This document shows positions 10,497 through 20,945 of a stretch of DNA of 64,000 nt, in pieces. The position numbers were made by a program, and so were the translations under genes. The stretch's first letter is position 1. Each line of letters opens with the position of its first letter. The notes below the pieces were generated by a model. It was not told the origin of the DNA. It did no database searches and saw nothing but the letters and a program-made list of their open reading frames with translations. The DNA comes from Arachis hypogaea (taxonomy: Eukaryota > Streptophyta > Magnoliopsida > Fabales > Fabaceae), in NCBI RefSeq assembly GCF_003086295.3, contig NC_092046.1, forward strand, positions 100,295,363 to 100,359,362. The letters are read 5' to 3'.

Positions 10497-10695
10497 TAAG
10501 GGTGTGCAAAAAAACTGGTTTGACTGAACTGAACTGAAACTGAATTGAAACTATTTTAAATAAACCAGTTTTTTTAAATAAAAAACTGAACTGAAACCAT
10601 AGTTTTTTATAAAAACCAGTTTATTAAAAACCAGTTTTTATGATTCAGTTTAGTTTTAAACCAAATAAAAACTGGTTTATTCACATCAGTAACTT
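10497..10695 (+). repeat. hAT left end: TIR and subterminal repeats
   Basis: After the terminal repeat, motifs AACTGGTTT, AAACCAGTTT and CTGAACTGAA recur in both orientations over about 190 bases. hAT transposases bind such repeated subterminal motifs, so this is the likely recognition region. Confidence 0.75.
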
Positions 10696-10728
10696 CAATT
10701 CAATCTTCCAAACTCAAAAATTGAAAAT

Positions 10729-11040
10729 GTGAAAACTGAAAACGAAAAAACCCTAATCGCGTTTCAACATCCTCTCTCGTCTCTCCCCTTCTGCCGCCGC
10801 AACCAACCCACCGCTGCCACCGTCAGAGTCGCCGTCGTCGAACTATTCGCCGCCGTCACTCACTGTCGCTCACCATCGTCTAACACAGTATCGTCTCTCC
10901 CTTGCTGGTTGCTGCCGTCGCTACCATTCCTCTCTTGTCTCTCCTTTGCTACCGCCGCTACCAACCCACCACCGCTATCATCACTGTCGCTACCAACCCC
11001 TGCTGCTGGCATCTAACACAGTAGGTAATCTTTTTTCTCT
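10729..11040 (+). other. Possible 5' exon of hAT transcript
   Basis: A stretch with AAAACCCTAATCGCG, common in plant 5' untranslated exons, is followed by C-rich sequence (CCGCCG, TCTCTCC). An open frame of 95 codons beginning MKTENEKTL has no recognisable domain. CAGTAG followed by GTAATC could be a donor at about 11024. It may be an untranslated first exon or another captured fragment. Bases 11041-11795 are A/T-rich and intron-like. Confidence 0.35.
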
Positions 11041-11795
11041 TATGTTTTACTATGATTGGAAGTAGGGGAGACAATACTTTTTTACCTAGTTAATTAGTAA
11101 GCCATTTTTACAGTTACCCATTTCTATTTTAATTTAATTATTGTAGCTTTTTTGTTTTAGTTACTATGAAGTTTTGTGCTGTGGCTTGAATTTGGATACC
11201 AATTTTGAGTATTTTGGAGTAGTTTTCTAATTAAAAAGATTGGATTTTTAGGATCTTTGGTTGAAGATGGTTCTAAGTGTTATTTTTGGTTTCTTGGTGC
11301 TGATTAATAGTTTCGGAACCACACATGGGATTCATACTGATATCTTCTTTTCTTTTCTTTTCTTTAAAGGGGAAATTTTTTATTTTTGAGAAATATTTTG
11401 TAGAATGTAGATAGAAATGAAGTATCTTTAGATTTAGGCATACTCATTATAAAGTTGGTGGAGCTCATGAGTAATTTAGCAGTGTTGACGAGGTTCAATT
11501 TTATCATGAACATTAATGCCTAAAGTGTTGGAATTCATTAGTTATCATTAGAGCATGATGCATTGCTGAATTTTTTTTAATCTTGTTTTTAATTAATCAG
11601 GCCAACAGTTCTGAACCATTAAGAGTGAATTTGAACCATTAATCTTGTAGAAAAGTTTTCTGTCAGATCTTATAAACTTTGTTTTATAATTCTGGTCTAT
11701 AGTTTCATTCTAGTTCACTGTTTGTCTTAACTGTGCTATTTCTTCTGTTTGCTTTCTAGTACTCTTACGTTTGCTTATTGTTGATGTTGTTGTAG

Positions 11796-11924
11796 ACTAG
11801 ATGAGGTGAAAGCTCAGAGAGCTCTAGAATGCCCTTGCATTGTTGACTTGCAAACTGGTTCCTGTGGCTTTCATTTTTTGGAGGCGTTTCTCAGATTTCT
11901 AAAGAGAGCATTGCTGAAGAAAAA
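11796..11924 (+). pseudogene. MIA40: Captured MIA40 exon fragment inside hAT
   Basis: An acceptor (TTGTTGTAG) and a donor (GTAAGT at 11925) bound a 129-base exon. Its translation contains KAQRALECPCIVDLQTGSC and then GFHFLEAFLRFLK, matching the CPC redox motif and first Cx9C helix of plant MIA40, the intermembrane-space protein import oxidoreductase. The second cysteine of Cx9C is arginine here. An inserted AG dinucleotide near 11905 shifts the frame; in the shifted frame the end reads like the normal SxAEEKG. No other MIA40 exon is visible nearby. It is therefore a decayed, transduplicated gene fragment with its introns, not a working gene. Confidence 0.85.
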
Positions 11925-13309
11925 GTAAGTTCCAAACTTGGTCTAAGTAACCCTGTTAGTGTTAGCATGTAATGATGTATTTATTACTTCATAGTTTGTG
12001 TCATTTTATTTATTTATTTTCCTTTTTAAAGTGTTGTTTAGTTGTTTGCATTGGTCAATGGTGTCATTTTTGGATGCTGTTTGGTTCTGACGGGGCAACA
12101 AAATCTTGCTCTCCTATGAAATATGATGTTGGCAATCGATCTAAGAGTATATTTTAACTGATTTACGTGAAATTGACAAAAGGGTCTTCAAATAATTGAT
12201 GATGAAGAATCACATATTGAGTCTTTGATTAATAGCATCATAAAATTATTATTTTGTGTTCTGTACTTATCTCCCGTTTATTAGAAGCATGAATATAACT
12301 CAATGAGTCTTGAAGAAGTGAAGAATAAAACAGAAAGAAAAAATATAGCAGACTTGTGTTACAAGAAAACAGAATGGTAGTATGAATTGTGATTGAATTT
12401 ACTGTATATTGATTACACTGAGTTGGTCGTATATATAAGAGATGTCAACTGAGATTAGCTTAAACATACACTAATCACATCTGGTAAAACTAATTCTAAC
12501 TAACTCAAGTTAATGCTAACAGCTTTGGTACTGCTCCTGCTCACTTTATCTTGTTTGTTACTTTTTCAAGACACTAAATTACTCTCCAAATACACACAAT
12601 AGCAATAACAGATTTTCTATCTTCTAAGTCTTCTTCCCAATTAAAATCTGTGAAAGCATACAATCTTAAGTTAGTGAATTTGGTAAATTGAATGTATGAG
12701 TTAATTTGAAACTTTATAAAGAATTTAATTTCATGAGTAAAAAATTAAATAACCTCATTCTTTATTAGAAAGAGTTCATGTTCAAATCAGGTGAATGTTG
12801 TTTTCTTTGGTTTCTGTTGCTGCCATATCTCCAATAAATGAGGTTTTGTTTGTTCTAAATTGAATAACGAAAATAGTTAGACACACAAAAAATTAGTTAT
12901 TATATATTTATATTGTACATTGGTAATTAATTTGGTATATAATTTTCGATATCCACTTACATGATTGTTTATAATTTATAAATGTTTTTTGGATCCTCAA
13001 ATTTACTCAGCTCATAAGCAGAACTTAGTTTATACAATTGAAACACAAAGCCAAACACTCAAAGTGAGATGGGTTTTCTGCATAGATATAATTAAATCTC
13101 TTCTCCCCTCATTACATATATCTATTTCCTATTATTGGTTATTATATATAGATAACACTTTTAACTCTAAGAAAAAATTATGTGCCATTTTCTATTAAAG
13201 TAGACTGGATGTCACATGTTTCTTTTGTATGAATAAGCATTGAACAAATTCGATTTATTGGTTTTGTTTAATTAGTTATTTAATTTACAATTAGGTTTGT
13301 TGCTCATAT
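11925..13309 (+). other. Non-coding interior of hAT
   Basis: A/T-rich sequence lies between the MIA40-like exon and the transposase. A 61-codon frame at 11972-12157 shows no recognisable domain. I see no further MIA40 exons and no promoter I could defend. Confidence 0.5.
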
Positions 13310-15245
13310 TAAAAATGTCTGAGAGAGGAGCATTCAAATCCTGCTGTTCTTCCTGCTCATCCCTCATTACCTCCTCAACCTAGTGGATCTTCTGGGCGTA
13401 AGAATCGATCAGAGATATGGGAACATTTCATTCCAATCGAAGGAATAGAGAAGTATGCGAGATGTAAAAACTGCAAGGGTCAAATAAAATATGCGGGGGG
13501 AACAAGTGCTATGCGGCAACATTGGAAGCGATGTTTTGACTCGAACAATGAACAGAGCAAGAGACAAAGGATAGAAGGGGGAACAAGTGGTCCTATATCC
13601 TCACCAAGTGTTACAAAGTTTGATCAAGCAGTATCTCGAAGTATCCTCACTGAGATGTTTGTGACTGAAGAGCTAGCTTTCCGATTTGTAGAAAGAAATG
13701 TGTTTCGAAGGCTATTGCATATCTTGCAACCTAAGTTTAAAATCCCTTCACGTACTACATTGGCCCGTGATATACTTTCTTTTTATGAAACAGAGAAAAT
13801 GAAGTTACAAAGTTATCTCTCTCATCATTGTCAAAAAGTGTGCCTTACAACTGACACATGGACGACATCGAGTCAAAATTTGACTTTTATGTCTCTAACG
13901 GCACACTTTATTGACAATTATTGGAAGTTGTAAAAGTGGATATTGAATTTTTGCCGGGTTGAGGGTCATTCAGGAGAAGTACTTGGTAGAGCTATTGAAG
14001 GTTGTTTGGATGCTTGGAAATTGCATCAAGTTTTTACTATAACGGTTGATAACGCAACTTCTAATGATGGTGCAATTTTATACTTGAAAAAGAGATTAAA
14101 TGCATGGAATAGTCTTGTTTTAAAGGGGGACTATCTTCATATGCGTTGTTGTGCTCATATCCTAAATTTGATAGTGAAAGATGGCTTGAAAGAGATTGAT
14201 GATTCAATTACAAGAATTCGCAATGTAGTAAAATATGTCAAATCATCTCCTATGAGATGTGAAAGCTTCAAAGCGTGCATTGAGTGGGAGAGCATCAATT
14301 ATAAAGGGCTTGTTTCTTTGGATGTCGAAACTCGGTGGAATTCGACATATTTAATGTTGGAGGCAGCATTGAAGCTTCGAGCAGCGTTTGATTTGCTTGA
14401 GTTGCAAGATGATAAATATATTAATGAGCTGAGCAAATCTTATGGTGTGCCTACAGATGATGATTGAACTTATGCGGAGTCAATTTTACCATTCTTGAAA
14501 ATATTCTATGATGCTACATTGCGCATTTCTGGGAGTTTGTATGTCACTAGTAATAAATACATGAAAAAGTCTTTAGCATCGGAAGAAAAATCAAGTTGCA
14601 TTGTGAAAATACTTATTTGAGCATAAGGTTAGTGGCGTCCAAGATGCAAAGAAAATATGACAAGTATTGGGGAACTCCAAATGTCATTAACATGTTGTTG
14701 TTGATTGCAATTGTGCTTGATCCATGTCACAAGTTGGATTTTGTAAATTGGATTTTGGATGAGTCATTTGGTGTTGAAAAGGGAGGAGAACTCAAGTCAA
14801 AATTGTCTACTTGCTTGAATTCCCTTTATAATCACTACCAAGGCAAAGAAGATGAATCTCAAAGAAATCAAGATGCAATGATCAATGAAGAGGATGAAGA
14901 TGATATCCTGAATATTTATTTACAGTCAACTGGACGTGATTCAGATGCTAAATCTGAACTTGACAGATATCTGAAAGAAGATTGTGAGCCTAGAAACAAG
15001 TCGGCAGAGTTGGATATTTTGGGTAGTGGAAGGGTAATTCAACCCGATTTCCTATTCTTGCACGTATGGCTCGAGAAGTTTTAGTCATACCGGTTTCTAC
15101 AGTTGCTTCTGAAAGTGCGTTTAGTACAGGAGGAAGGATTATTGACCCTTATCGGAGCTCCTTGACACCATATATGGTGGAAGCTCTTGTATTCACTCAA
15201 GATTGGGTAATAGATGACCCATTTGGACTAATTAAAAATTTTTAA
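13310..15245 (+). pseudogene. hAT transposase with BED zinc finger, inactivated
   Basis: The BED finger lies at about 13400-13540 (SEIWEHF, then CKNC and HWKRC zinc ligands). The catalytic RNase H-like core follows, with LTTDTWTS-like, TVDNATSND, RCCAHILNLIVKDGL and DVETRWNSTYLML. The C-terminal hAT dimerisation motif is at about 15060-15200 (ILARMAREVL, VASESAFSTGGRI). Inactivating lesions are TAA at 13931-13933, TGA at 14465-14467, a one-base loss in an A-run near 14565 and a frameshift near 15025. The stop after DDPFGLIKNF at 15243-15245 looks genuine. It resembles the plant Ac/Tam3-related, ricesleeper-like group. Confidence 0.9.
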
Positions 15246-15579
15246 GAGATTGAAAAAGCTGAACAAGGCAATATATATTTTTTTTCTTATTGCTTGTTTG
15301 TTACTAATTGTTAGTTTTCTATAATTAATGAGATATTTTTTTTTGTAGGGAGAAATTCTTCAACAAATGTTGGCACGCTTGTTTCTCTTGAAGATGATTA
15401 GAATATTGTAATAGGTCAATATTGTGTTAGTCTGTTAGATTTGAATTAGTTTATTTTAACTTCATTTAGGTTAGTATCATATTATATCATATTTTGAATG
15501 TTGTCATTGAACAAAAAGTAAGACCATGCTTTAGTTTATTAATATGTGAATATTTTATGATTCTTTCAACTTTTGATTT
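15246..15579 (+). other. 3' untranslated part of hAT transposase
   Basis: A/T-rich sequence lies between the transposase stop and the GA tract, with a T-run at 15278-15288 and another near 15340 and no coding signal. It probably holds the natural polyadenylation region, but no single signal stands out. Confidence 0.4.
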
Positions 15580-15849
15580 AGAGAGAGAGGGGAGAGAGAA
15601 AGTAGAAGGGAGAGAAAGAGAAAGGGAGGAGAGAGAAAGTGGAAGGGAGAGAGAAAGAGAGAGAGAGGGAGAGAGAGGGGGATAGAGAGAGGAAGGGGGA
15701 GAGAGAGAGAAAAGAAGGCAGGAGAGAGAGAGAGGAGAAGGGAGAGAGAATGGGAAAGGGGGGAGAGAGAGGAAGAGAGAGAGAGAGAGAGAGAGAGCGG
15801 GTAGGAGAAAGAGGAGAGAGAGAATAGGAAAAGGGGGAGAGAGAGAAGG

Positions 15850-15888
<39 letters not shown>

Positions 15889-16240
15889 GAAGGAGGAGAG
15901 AGAGAGAGAGGAGGGTATGAGAGAGAGAGGGGAAGGGAGAGAAAAGGAGAGAGAGAGAGAGAGGAAGGGAAGAGAGGGAGAGAGAAGGGAGAGAGAGTGG
16001 AAAAGGGGGGAGAGAGAGAGAGGGGAGGGGGGAAGAGGGGTAGAGAGAGAGGAAGGGGGAGAAAGAGGGAGAGAGAGAGAGGGGAAGGGGAGAGAGAGAA
16101 GGGAGAGAGAAGGGGGTACGAGAGAGAGAGGAGAGAGAGAGGAGAAGGGAGAGAGAATGGGAAAAGGGGGAGAGAGAGAGAAGGAAGAGAGAGAGAGAGA
16201 GAGGGTAGGAGAGATAGAGGGGGGAAGGGAGAGAAAAGGG

Positions 16241-16272
<32 letters not shown>

Positions 16273-16312
16273 AAGAAAGAGAGAGGAAGGGAAAAGAGGG
16301 AGAGAGAGGGTG
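15580..16312 (+). repeat. Long GA-rich purine tract
   Basis: About 730 bases are almost wholly A and G on the plus strand (GGGAGAGAGA, GAGAGAGAGA, AAGGGAGAGA). Longer segments such as the GAGAATGGGAAAAGGGGGAG block recur, so it grew by both slippage and larger duplication. Long open frames here encode only serine/leucine or arginine/glutamate strings and are artefacts. Confidence 0.92.
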
Positions 16313-16317
16313 TGAAA

Positions 16318-16532
16318 ACTAGTTTTAGGCATAAACCAGTTTAAACTGGTTTTTTTAATTAAAACCAGTTTTATTTTTATGAACTGGTTTAAACTGGTGC
16401 ACTGTATTATAAACTGGTTTAAAACCAGTTTCTTATATGACAAAGCAGTTTGGTTCAATTTCTAAACCATTTAAAATGGTTTAGTGCAGTTTCAGTTCAG
16501 TTTATGGAAAAACTGAACCATGCACACCCCTA
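16318..16532 (+). repeat. hAT right end: subterminal repeats and TIR
   Basis: AAACTGGTTT and AAACCAGTTT motifs recur, mirroring the left end, then CAGTTTCAGTTCAGTTT and the terminal repeat TGCACACCCCTA. The symmetry with 10497-10695 confirms both ends belong to one transposon. Confidence 0.8.
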
Positions 16533-17466
16533 CTTGGAACACCCATAAGAGAATGAAAGGAAAGAAGGAAAGAAAATTCAACAAGCAAAGAAAACATGAA
16601 TGAAACTAACTAAGAAGGAGAGTAAGGGAATGTAACTAAGGAAAGGAAGAAGGAAAAGGAAAAAACCAAACAAAAGTGGAAATGTGGAGTACCTTGAGAG
16701 GTGTAAGAAGAGATGGGGTATGGAGGTGAGTGGAAGGGTAGTGAAGAGTGAGAGAGAGGAGAGAGAAACGAGAGGTGTGGGTCCAGCAGAGGGGGTGGTT
16801 GCCGCCGGTGGTGGCAGAGAAGAGGTGGTAGAGATGGTAGAAGAGGGTAGAAGTGAAGAAGGAGGGTGGTGGAAGAAGAAAGAAAGAAAAGTGAAGGAGG
16901 AAGGCGCACTCTAATTCAATTGGTTCGCGAAACCGACGCGTGCGCGCCATGCACGCGTACGCATGCATAGGCAAAAATCAATAAGGGCGCGGATGCGCAC
17001 GGTGCGCGTATGCGCGAAGTAGTGAAATGCCAGTGTGTGCGCGAGCGCCAGGAGCGCATGCGCGTGCAAGTAAGTTGTGCCCTCAGCATAGGTTGGGCAC
17101 AACTCTGGCTCAACTCTCGGAAAAGAGTACCAGAAAATAAAACTTGGTGATCGACGCGTACGCGCACGGTGCGCTGACGCGTCGATTGGCATGATGGTCG
17201 AGGTACGCGTGCACGCCTGGTGCGCCTACGCGTGAGTCGAGCTGGGCCAGTAGCATGAAATTGGCCCAACCAGGGCACAACTCTCAGGAGGGATGGCCCA
17301 GGATCGCGAATCACAGTAGTGACGCGTACGCGGTTAGTGCGCGTGCGCGTGCTTTTGCGAATGGCCATGGACGCGTCCGCGCATGGTGCGTGCACGCGTG
17401 ATGCTAGTTATGCCCAGGGCCTAAAGCTGGCCCAAAATTTGCACAACTCTCTGGAAGATGGCCCAG
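16533..17466 (-). repeat. C spacer with GACGCGTACGCGC palindrome cluster
   Basis: This is element C sequence between the hAT and E1. Bases 16930-17399 contain about seven CpG-rich inverted repeats of the form GACGCGTACGCGCA - GGTGCGCGTACGCGTC in varied states of decay. One more copy lies past E1 at 26488-26519. The cluster sits between pol and ORF3, the same position as the palindrome cluster of the E family. Bases 16541-16915 are purine-rich with no gene seen. The end (17462-17466, CCCAG) is the E1 target site. Confidence 0.8.
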
Positions 17467-19007
17467 TGGTGCACAAATTGTGAATCACACTTTTCACAAC
17501 TCGTACCACTTACCAGCAAGTGCACTGGGTCGTCCAAGTAATACCTTACGTGAGTAAGGGTCGAATCCTACGGAGATTGTTTGTTTGAAGCAATCTATGG
17601 TTATCTTGTAAATCTTAGTCAAGAAGTCAGTTATGTTTATCAGTTGAATTGCGAATAACCAAGAGAGCATAAATTAAAGGTTACTTGTTATGCAGTAATG
17701 GAGAATATGTTGGAGTTTTGGAGATGCTTTGTCTTCTGAATCTCTGCTTTCCTCTGTCTTCTGATTCACGCATGCACGTCCTCCCATGGCAAGCTGTATG
17801 TAGAGGGTCACCGTCGTCAATGGCTACATCTCATCCTCTCAGTGAAGAATATGCTCACATGCTCTGTCACAGCACGGCTAATCATCTGTCGGTTCTCGAT
17901 CATACTGGAATAGGGTTCTTTATCCTTTTGCGTCTGTCACTAACGCCCAGCACTCGCGAGTTTGAAACTCGTCACAGTCATTCGATCATTGAATCCTACT
18001 CGGAATACCACAGACAAGGTTTAGACTTTCCGGATTCTCATGAATGCCGCCATCAGTTCTAGCTTATACCACGAAGATTCTAATTAAGAGATCTAAGAGA
18101 TACTCATTCAATCGGATACAGAACGGAGGTGGTTGTCAGGCACACGTTCATGGGTTGAAGAAGGTGATGAGTGTCACAGATCATCACCTTCATCACAGTT
18201 AAGCGCGAATGAACATCTTAGATAGGAACAAGCGTGTTTGAATAGAAAACAGAAATACTTGCATTAATTCATCGAGACACAACAGAGCTCCTTACCCCCA
18301 ACAATGGAGTTTAGAGACTCATGCCGTCAAAGAGTACAAAGTTTAGATCTAAAATGTCATGAGATGTAAAATAAGTCTCTAAAAGTTGTTTAAATACTAA
18401 ACTAGTAGCCTAGGTTTACAAAAAATGAGTAAACTCTGATAGATGGTACAGAGATCCACTTCTGGGGCCCACTTGGTGTGTGCTGGGGCTGAGACTTAAG
18501 CAATTCACGTGCATAAGGCTGTTTTGGGCGTTCAACGCCAGGTTTGGGTCCATTTCTGGCGTTGAACTCCAACTTTTGATCCTTTTCTGGCGCTGGACGC
18601 CAGAATTGGGCAGAGAACTGGCGTTGAACGCCAGTTTATGTCGTCTATTCTCATGAAAAGTATGGACTATTATATATTGCTGGAAAGCCCTGGATGTCCA
18701 CTTTCCAACGCAATTGGAAGTATTCCATTTCGAGTTATGTAGCTCCAGAAAATCCACTTTGAGTGCAGGGAGGTCAGAATCCAACAGCATCAACAGTCCT
18801 TTTTCAGCCTGAATCAGATTTTTGCTCAGCTCCCTCAATTTCAGCCAGAAAAATACCTGAAATTACAGAAAAATACAAAACTCATAGTAAAGTTCAGAAA
18901 TATGAATTTTTCCTAAAAACTAATAGAATTAAACTAAAAACTAACCAAAATATCCTAAAAACTATATGAAATTAACCCCAAAAAGCGTATAAAATATCCG
19001 CTCATCA
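17467..19007 (-). repeat. 3' LTR of E1 (1541 bp)
   Basis: The termini are TGGTGCACAA at 17467 and CGCTCATCA ending at 19007. It contains a palindrome cluster at 18522-18640 and the TATA-like box at 18668-18678. By eye the first 170 bases differ from the 5' LTR at about four positions, so the insertion is not very recent. Frames within it are not genes. Confidence 0.92.
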
Positions 19008-19045
19008 CAACACCAAACTTAAACTGTTGCTTGTCCTCAAGCAAC
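19008..19045 (-). promoter_or_regulatory. Polypurine-tract box and stem-loop of E1
   Basis: In element orientation a hairpin with arms GTTGCTTG / CAAGCAAC around AGGA (19026-19045) is followed by TTTAAGTTTGGTGTTG directly against the LTR start. The last block occupies the polypurine-tract position needed to prime plus-strand DNA. Confidence 0.7.
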
Positions 19046-20064
19046 TAGACAAATAAAATAGAAGACTAATAGGTTGAGAAGCAATATTATCTCAGAGTTT
19101 TTTGCATGAAGCTCAGATTCTAATTAGATGAGCGGGGCTAGTAGCTTTTTGCTTCCGAACAGTTTTGGCATCTCACTTTATCCATTGAAGCTCAGAGTGA
19201 TTGGCATCTATAGGAACTTAGAATTCAGATAGTGTTATTGAGTATCCTATTTCAGTATGATGATTCTTGAACACAGCTATTTTATGAGTCTTGGCCGTGG
19301 CCCTAAGCACTTTGTTTTCCAGTATTACCACCGGATACATAAATGCCACAGACACATAATTGGGTGAACCTTTTAGATTGTGACTCAGCTTTGCTAAAGT
19401 CCCCAATTAGAGGTGTCCAGAGTTCTTAAGCACACTTTTCTTTTTGCTTTGGACCTTGACTTTAACCGCTCAGTCTCAAGTTTTCACTTGACACCTTCAC
19501 GCCACAAGCACATGGTGAGGGACAGCTTGGTTTAGCCGCTTAGGCCAGGATTTTATTCCCTTAGGCCCTCGTATCCACTAATGCTCAAAGCCTTGGGATC
19601 CCTTTAAGAGCTTTGGCTTTTTCTGCTTGCTTTCTCTTTTTCTTTCTCTATATTTTTTTTTTCTGCAAGCTTTGTTCTTTGCTGCTTTTTCTTGCTTCAA
19701 GAATCATTTTTATGATTTTTCAGATTATCAATAACATGTCTCATGTTCACCATTCTTTCAAGAGCCAACATATTTAACAGTCTTAAACAACAAATTCAAA
19801 AGACATATGCACTGTTCAAGCATTCATTCAGAAGACAGAAAGCATTGCCACCACATGTAACTAATTAGAATTTCTCTTATTAAAAACTCGAAATTTTATT
19901 GCCTCTTATTCAAAAGATCTACTATTTTATTCATGTTTAGTGATGATGAGAAAAATGGACTATAACTTAATTGGAGATAAAATCAAAATAGATACTAATT
20001 ACTACTATATGACTCCTAAGGTAAAACTAAAATAAGAACAATTATCACAGAGTTAAGGCTAAGA
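19046..20064 (-). other. 3' untranslated region of E1
   Basis: A/T-rich sequence between ORF3 and the polypurine tract is conserved in E2 and E3 (43267-44261, 53798-54789). It includes a T-rich stretch near 19640-19670. No gene is supported; short frames here are not conserved as proteins. Confidence 0.6.
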
Positions 20065-20166
20065 TTAGAACTCAACAACCTTGAGGTTTGGAAGTGGATG
20101 TTCCTCTAGTCTGTGAGGTGCTTGGTCCTTGCCTCTTGGAGTGGGTTGTTTTCCTTTAGGGGCCAT
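20065..20166 (-). pseudogene. ORF3 remnant of E1 (33 aa)
   Basis: It starts like the intact ORF3 of E2 (MAPKGKQPTPRGK) and then jumps to its extreme end. About 1037 bases present in E2 (about 44321-45357) are missing. The junction shares CTT on both sides, as in microhomology-mediated deletion. The 33-residue product has no domain left. Confidence 0.85.
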
Positions 20167-20189
20167 GATCTTAGTGATCACGGATAAGC

Positions 20190-20225
20190 ACACCAAACTT
20201 AGAGCTTTGCTTGTCCTCAAGCAAA
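20190..20225 (-). promoter_or_regulatory. Second stem-loop and tract box, before ORF3 of E1
   Basis: A near copy of the polypurine-tract unit: hairpin arms TTTGCTTG / CAAGCAAA around AGGA (20206-20225), then CTAAGTTTGGTGTG, just upstream of the ORF3 start. It could be an internal priming site or a translation or splicing signal; its function is unknown. Confidence 0.65.
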
Positions 20226-20265
20226 AGAAAAGGAAGGAGATGGGTAGAAGGAGAGCTCCTCCCCA

Positions 20266-20476
20266 CCATCCTGGCGTTTGAACGCCCAAACACTGCCTGT
20301 TTTGGGCGTTCAACGCCCAAATGCTGCTTTCCTGGGCGTTCAATGCCCAGTTGTTGCCCTTTTCTGGCGTTGAACGCCAGATAGCTATCCTTACTGGCGT
20401 TCAGCGCCCACTGGATGCCCATTTTGGGCGCTGAACGCCCAAAATGGCCTTCACTGGCATTTTCTTGCCAGTGAGC
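20266..20476. repeat. Palindrome cluster between pol and ORF3 (E1)
   Basis: Seven palindromes of TGGGCGTTCAACGCCCA or CTGGCGTTGAACGCCAG type are spaced about 30 bases apart. On the minus strand the frame reads LAFNARKGQQLGIERP, the same repeat language as the gag linker. I consider it non-coding here. Bases 20477-20678 hold further spacer without a gene. Confidence 0.85.
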
Positions 20477-20678
20477 TCCCTATCTCTGTTTTGTGTGCAG
20501 ATTCCTTCTGTAACCCTGTAAACTTATGCAAATGATTCTTTACCTTAGTGTCAGTGAACTTTATATAAACAAATAAAAATAAAAATAGGACAAAATGCTT
20601 AGAGGATTGATGCCCCATGGCTGGGTTGCCTCCCAGCAAGCACTTCTTTATTGTCTTTAGCTGGACCTTGCTGAGCTT

Positions 20679-20945
20679 TTAATCTAGCTTCAGACTTGAG
20701 CATTCTTGCTCAACGTTGCCTTCAAGATAGTGCTTGATTCTCTGTCCATTGACAATGAACTTCTTATCAGAATCAATATCTTGAAGCTCCACATAACCAT
20801 ATGGTGATACACTTGTAATCACGTATGGTCCCCTCCACCGGGATTTCAATTTCCCAGGGAATAGCCTGAGTCTAGAGTTGAACAGCAGAATCTTCTGTCC
20901 TGGTTCAAAGATTCTAGATGACAGCTTTCTGTCATGCCATTTTTT
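20679..20945 (-). pseudogene. Integrase C-terminal extension of E1, out of frame
   Basis: After a TAA in an A-rich run at 20940-20950 the homology continues in another frame with WHDRKLSSRIFEPGQ, LLFNSRLRLFPGKLKSRW and KHYLEGNVEQE, the usual C-terminal part of Athila integrase, ending at TAA 20679-20681. The same break occurs in E2 and E3. Confidence 0.75.

Larger units (their letters stand above)
10497..16532 (+). mobile_element. hAT DNA transposon (6036 bp) with captured exon
   Basis: The terminal inverted repeats are TAAGGGTGTGCA at 10497 and TGCACACCCCTA ending at 16532, with one mismatch in 12. Target duplications are CTTGGAAT (10489-10496) and CTTGGAAC (16533-16540), eight bases with one difference, as expected for hAT. 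Inside are subterminal repeats at both ends, an apparent captured MIA40 exon, a BED-finger transposase pseudogene and a long GA tract. Stop codons and frameshifts in the transposase make the copy non-autonomous today. Confidence 0.93.

Noticed and set aside
10729..11016. A host gene start (95-codon ORF after AAAACCCTAAT)
   Set aside because: No domain is recognised and it sits inside the hAT borders. It is kept only as a possible untranslated exon.
15487..16458. 323-codon serine/leucine-rich ORF on the minus strand and purine-strand ORFs on the plus strand
   Set aside because: They are translations of the GA-rich tract. Low complexity and open frames in several registers show no coding constraint.
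16610..17395. ORFs of 93-159 codons rich in arginine and threonine
   Set aside because: They are formed by the palindrome cluster of the C spacer; several frames are open at once.
18416..18838. 140-codon ORF with LALNAQNSL and GVQRQKR in the E1 LTR, and equal ones in other E LTRs
   Set aside because: It spans the TATA-like box and palindromes of the LTR and is broken in other copies. The peptide similarity to the gag linker reflects the shared palindrome.
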